Below are positions 62,603 to 64,000 of a stretch of DNA of 64,000 bases, in pieces (the first letter of the stretch is position 1; the number at the start of each line of letters is the position of its first letter). Below the pieces are notes generated by a model. That model worked only from the letters and a program-made list of their open reading frames with translations, was not told where the DNA came from and ran no database searches. Made by a program: the position numbers and the translations under genes. Source of the stretch: Edaphobacter sp. 12200R-103 (GTDB lineage Bacteria; Acidobacteriota; Terriglobia; Terriglobales; Acidobacteriaceae); the NCBI RefSeq assembly GCF_010093025.1, contig NZ_CP048114.1, positions 1,116,001 through 1,180,000 of the forward strand. Direction: 5' to 3'.

Positions 62603-63019
62603 ATGCGGCCAGGCCGACTCCTAAGTTTCACTCTCGTTCTTGCAACCACTGTCACCCCCTGCGTCGCGAAGAGTCGCAAACATCACACCCCTGCAAAGCA
62701 CACGAAGGTCGTCGCTAAGGCAAAAGGGCAGCGCACCATCGATGATTCACGAGCAACGCAGATTCAGCAGGCCCTTGTTCGGTCGGGCTATATGACAGAG
62801 GTAAGTGGCCACTGGGATTCGACGACAGAGACCGCCATGCAGAAGTACCAGTCCGATAATGGTTGGCAGACGAAGCTGATGCCCGATTCGCGCGCTATCA
62901 TCAAGCTCGGACTCGGTCCCAACCAGACCAGCTCGAACAGCGCCGCAGACACCGTCTCTTCGACTCCACAGACCGTAGCTGAGAGCTCTTCCCAAATGGG
63001 TGATCTTTCGCAGCGCTAA
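62603..63019 (+). CDS. small exported protein with peptidoglycan-binding domain
   Basis: A 138-residue protein. A signal peptide (MRPGRLLSFTLVLATTVTPC, cleavage near VAKS) is followed by a Lys/His-rich basic stretch. The peptidoglycan-binding type 1 fold is at about residues 50-105 (RATQIQQALVRSGYMTEVSG, then TAMQKYQSDNGWQTKLMPDS). A Ser/Thr-rich tail ends it. The frame runs from 62450, but that start would lie in the upstream terminator. GAGG 11 bases before ATG 62603 is the only ribosome-site candidate. It probably binds the cell wall; no enzymatic domain is present. Confidence 0.85.
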   Translation: MRPGRLLSFTLVLATTVTPCVAKSRKHHTPAKHTKVVAKAKGQRTIDDSRATQIQQALVRSGYMTEVSGHWDSTTETAMQKYQSDNGWQTKLMPDSRAIIKLGLGPNQTSSNSAADTVSSTPQTVAESSSQMGDLSQR

Positions 63020-63045
63020 TATTCTCTTCCCATCCAATTCAGCTC

Positions 63046-63092
63046 AAAGTCAAACGCCCTTGCGACCATAGATCGCAAAGGCGTTTGACTTT
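63046..63092. terminator. long bidirectional hairpin between convergent genes
   Basis: AAAGTCAAACGCC (63046-63058) pairs with GGCGTTTGACTTT (63080-63092). After one mismatch the stem continues TTGCGA / TCGCAA around a seven-base CCATAGA loop, about 20 pairs in all. It lies between the ends of two convergent genes. Confidence 0.8.
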
Positions 63093-63100
63093 CATCTTTC

Positions 63101-64000
63101 CTATGTTGTCCGATCGACGGTGAAGATGTAATCAAGCATGTCTTCCGCTGTCGAAGGCAGCATTCCCTGCCTTCCGATTGCTGAGGCTTCCAGCCACAGC
63201 CTCAACCAGTAAAAGCGCCCTACCCGCACGAGGCGGGATCCCACCGGCTGCTTCTGCTCCAGAACAGCTGTAATCCTCGCCGCCATCGCGTCGTGCTCCC
63301 TGAAGGATTCCTGCTTTACCTCGACTCCATTCTTCGCATGTAAAAGGGTACATGCCGATCTATACTCTTCTGTCGGCATCAGACCCGTCTCGACCTTCAA
63401 GCCAGTCATCTGCTCCAGGACCAACGCAATGGAAGCGTCCAGGTGATCTTCGAAACCCACATAAAGGATGCGCGAGCCGGCAACTCGCACAGGAAGCATG
63501 CCAAGCTGATCGATCAGGATCTCGGGCATCACCAGAGCCATCTCTCCGGCAGAAAATCCATGACTGCCAAGAATAGGAGCTCCCCACTGCAGACTGAGAC
63601 CGCGAGTTACCTTCTCCGCTTCCAACCCACATTCGGCGACCAGGATCTCTCCGATCCGGCCGCCGTTATGCCGCTGAAGATCGAGCGCGTATTGCAGTTG
63701 TGCATGCGTGATCCAGCCCTGGGCAAGCAACAGCAATCCAAGCGGCACACGGTGCCTGTGCGGAGCCGAGAGATTGCTGGCGTATTTAGCCGCCTCGCGC
63801 CGGACAGCCGCACGCACGAAGCTGAGAACGCAGCGCCCGCTGCACCCCCACCGGTCCTCGAAGATCGGCCGCCTCCGGCTTCTCCACGGGGCGACCCAGG
63901 ATGACGTGCATTCCAGGCTGGCACAGGTGCGACGCGCCTGCTTCCCATCGACCGCGTCGCGGGAAGACCCTGAAGGATGGTATCGATCCTCATCCCAGGC
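63101..64000 (-). CDS. MshEN (GspE N-terminal)-domain protein with N-terminal Cys cluster (5' end beyond window)
   Basis: The frame is open to the right edge, so the N-terminus is missing; at least 299 residues are visible. Upstream of the first internal start (GTG 63817) the same frame continues with coding character. It contains a C-x4-C-x21-C-x3-C pattern (CASLEC near 63901, CSGRC near 63835) that could bind zinc. It is followed by two 24-residue MshEN-type motifs, starting PLGLLLLAQG and RIGEILVAEC, five residues apart. That arrangement binds cyclic di-GMP in MshE-like ATPases. No ATPase domain follows: the rest is a GspE-N-like region and a helical tail. The function is unknown; a c-di-GMP-responsive regulator is possible. 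Confidence 0.8.
   Translation of the reverse strand, partial: AWDEDRYHPSGSSRDAVDGKQARRTCASLECTSSWVAPWRSRRRPIFEDRWGCSGRCVLSFVRAAVRREAAKYASNLSAPHRHRVPLGLLLLAQGWITHAQLQYALDLQRHNGGRIGEILVAECGLEAEKVTRGLSLQWGAPILGSHGFSAGEMALVMPEILIDQLGMLPVRVAGSRILYVGFEDHLDASIALVLEQMTGLKVETGLMPTEEYRSACTLLHAKNGVEVKQESFREHDAMAARITAVLEQKQPVGSRLVRVGRFYWLRLWLEASAIGRQGMLPSTAEDMLDYIFTVDRTT

Noticed and set aside
1..64000. CRISPR arrays, tRNA or rRNA genes
   Set aside because: No regularly spaced direct repeats and no cloverleaf or rRNA-like segments were noticed in the gaps.

Overview
The window looks like ordinary chromosome from an acidobacterium, most likely of the Terriglobia/Acidobacteriaceae type. The clues are an Oar-like TonB-dependent receptor with an N-terminal carboxypeptidase-regulatory domain, a second protein of similar design, a GWxTD-domain exported protein, high-G+C codon use with many long antisense shadow ORFs, and a pyrophosphate-type phosphofructokinase. 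The genus cannot be fixed from the sequence. Coding density is high. I saw no rRNA, tRNA, CRISPR array, prophage or insertion sequence, and no gene-free stretch above about 400 bases.

Layout. 1-3268 is the 5' part of a TonB-dependent receptor running off the left edge. 3367-8052 is a compact ethanolamine module: a divergent EutR-type regulator, then permease-eutB-eutC, with no microcompartment genes. 8097-10943 holds an aldo/keto reductase and a GH15 glucoamylase-like enzyme. 11084-16050 holds envelope and exported proteins (small membrane protein, CBM9-like protein, carboxypeptidase-regulatory/barrel protein, GWxTD protein). 16062-21316 has a membrane-fusion adaptor, a MacB/LolD-type ATPase and an unrecognised 909-residue exported protein, with no permease. 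21573-24776 has two adjacent APC permeases. 24967-28702 is an apparent operon pepP/pepQ-like, accB, accC, thiE.

28774-36276 carries a Tat-exported phosphoesterase, Tag glycosylase, a small HTH protein, PPi-type phosphofructokinase, an MBL-fold hydrolase with a HAD acid phosphatase, and a fatty acyl-CoA ligase with its TetR regulator. 36404-40936 is glutamate synthase large subunit. Divergent from it, 41109-47947 is an arginine operon argR-argC-argB-argD-argF-argH plus a GNAT acetyltransferase (probable N-acetylglutamate synthase), under a double ArgR-box-like operator. 48083-50513 is a cytochrome bd-type oxidase pair. 50523-57111 carries an ABC ATPase, a frameshifted DoxX gene, an AIM24 protein, a YyaL-type thioredoxin-domain protein and a TolC-family protein. 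57503-63019 carries truA, an M20 peptidase, an EamA transporter, a Do-like protease and a small peptidoglycan-binding-domain protein. A MshEN-domain protein runs off the right edge.

No dramatic new system is obvious. The best leads are: (1) six genes without a usable Shine-Dalgarno sequence but with a TANNNT -10-like hexamer 5-7 nt before the start codon, suggesting leaderless mRNAs; (2) an oxidase subunit I whose quinol-site Lys appears replaced by Ala; (3) an edge protein joining a four-Cys knuckle to a tandem MshEN (c-di-GMP-type) domain; (4) an adaptor-ATPase pair with an exported protein where a permease is expected; (5) an unfused argH/GNAT pair; (6) a parS-like palindrome beside the ArgR operator. 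Start codons were chosen from Shine-Dalgarno position, signal-peptide shape and family length, and often differ from the longest reading frame.
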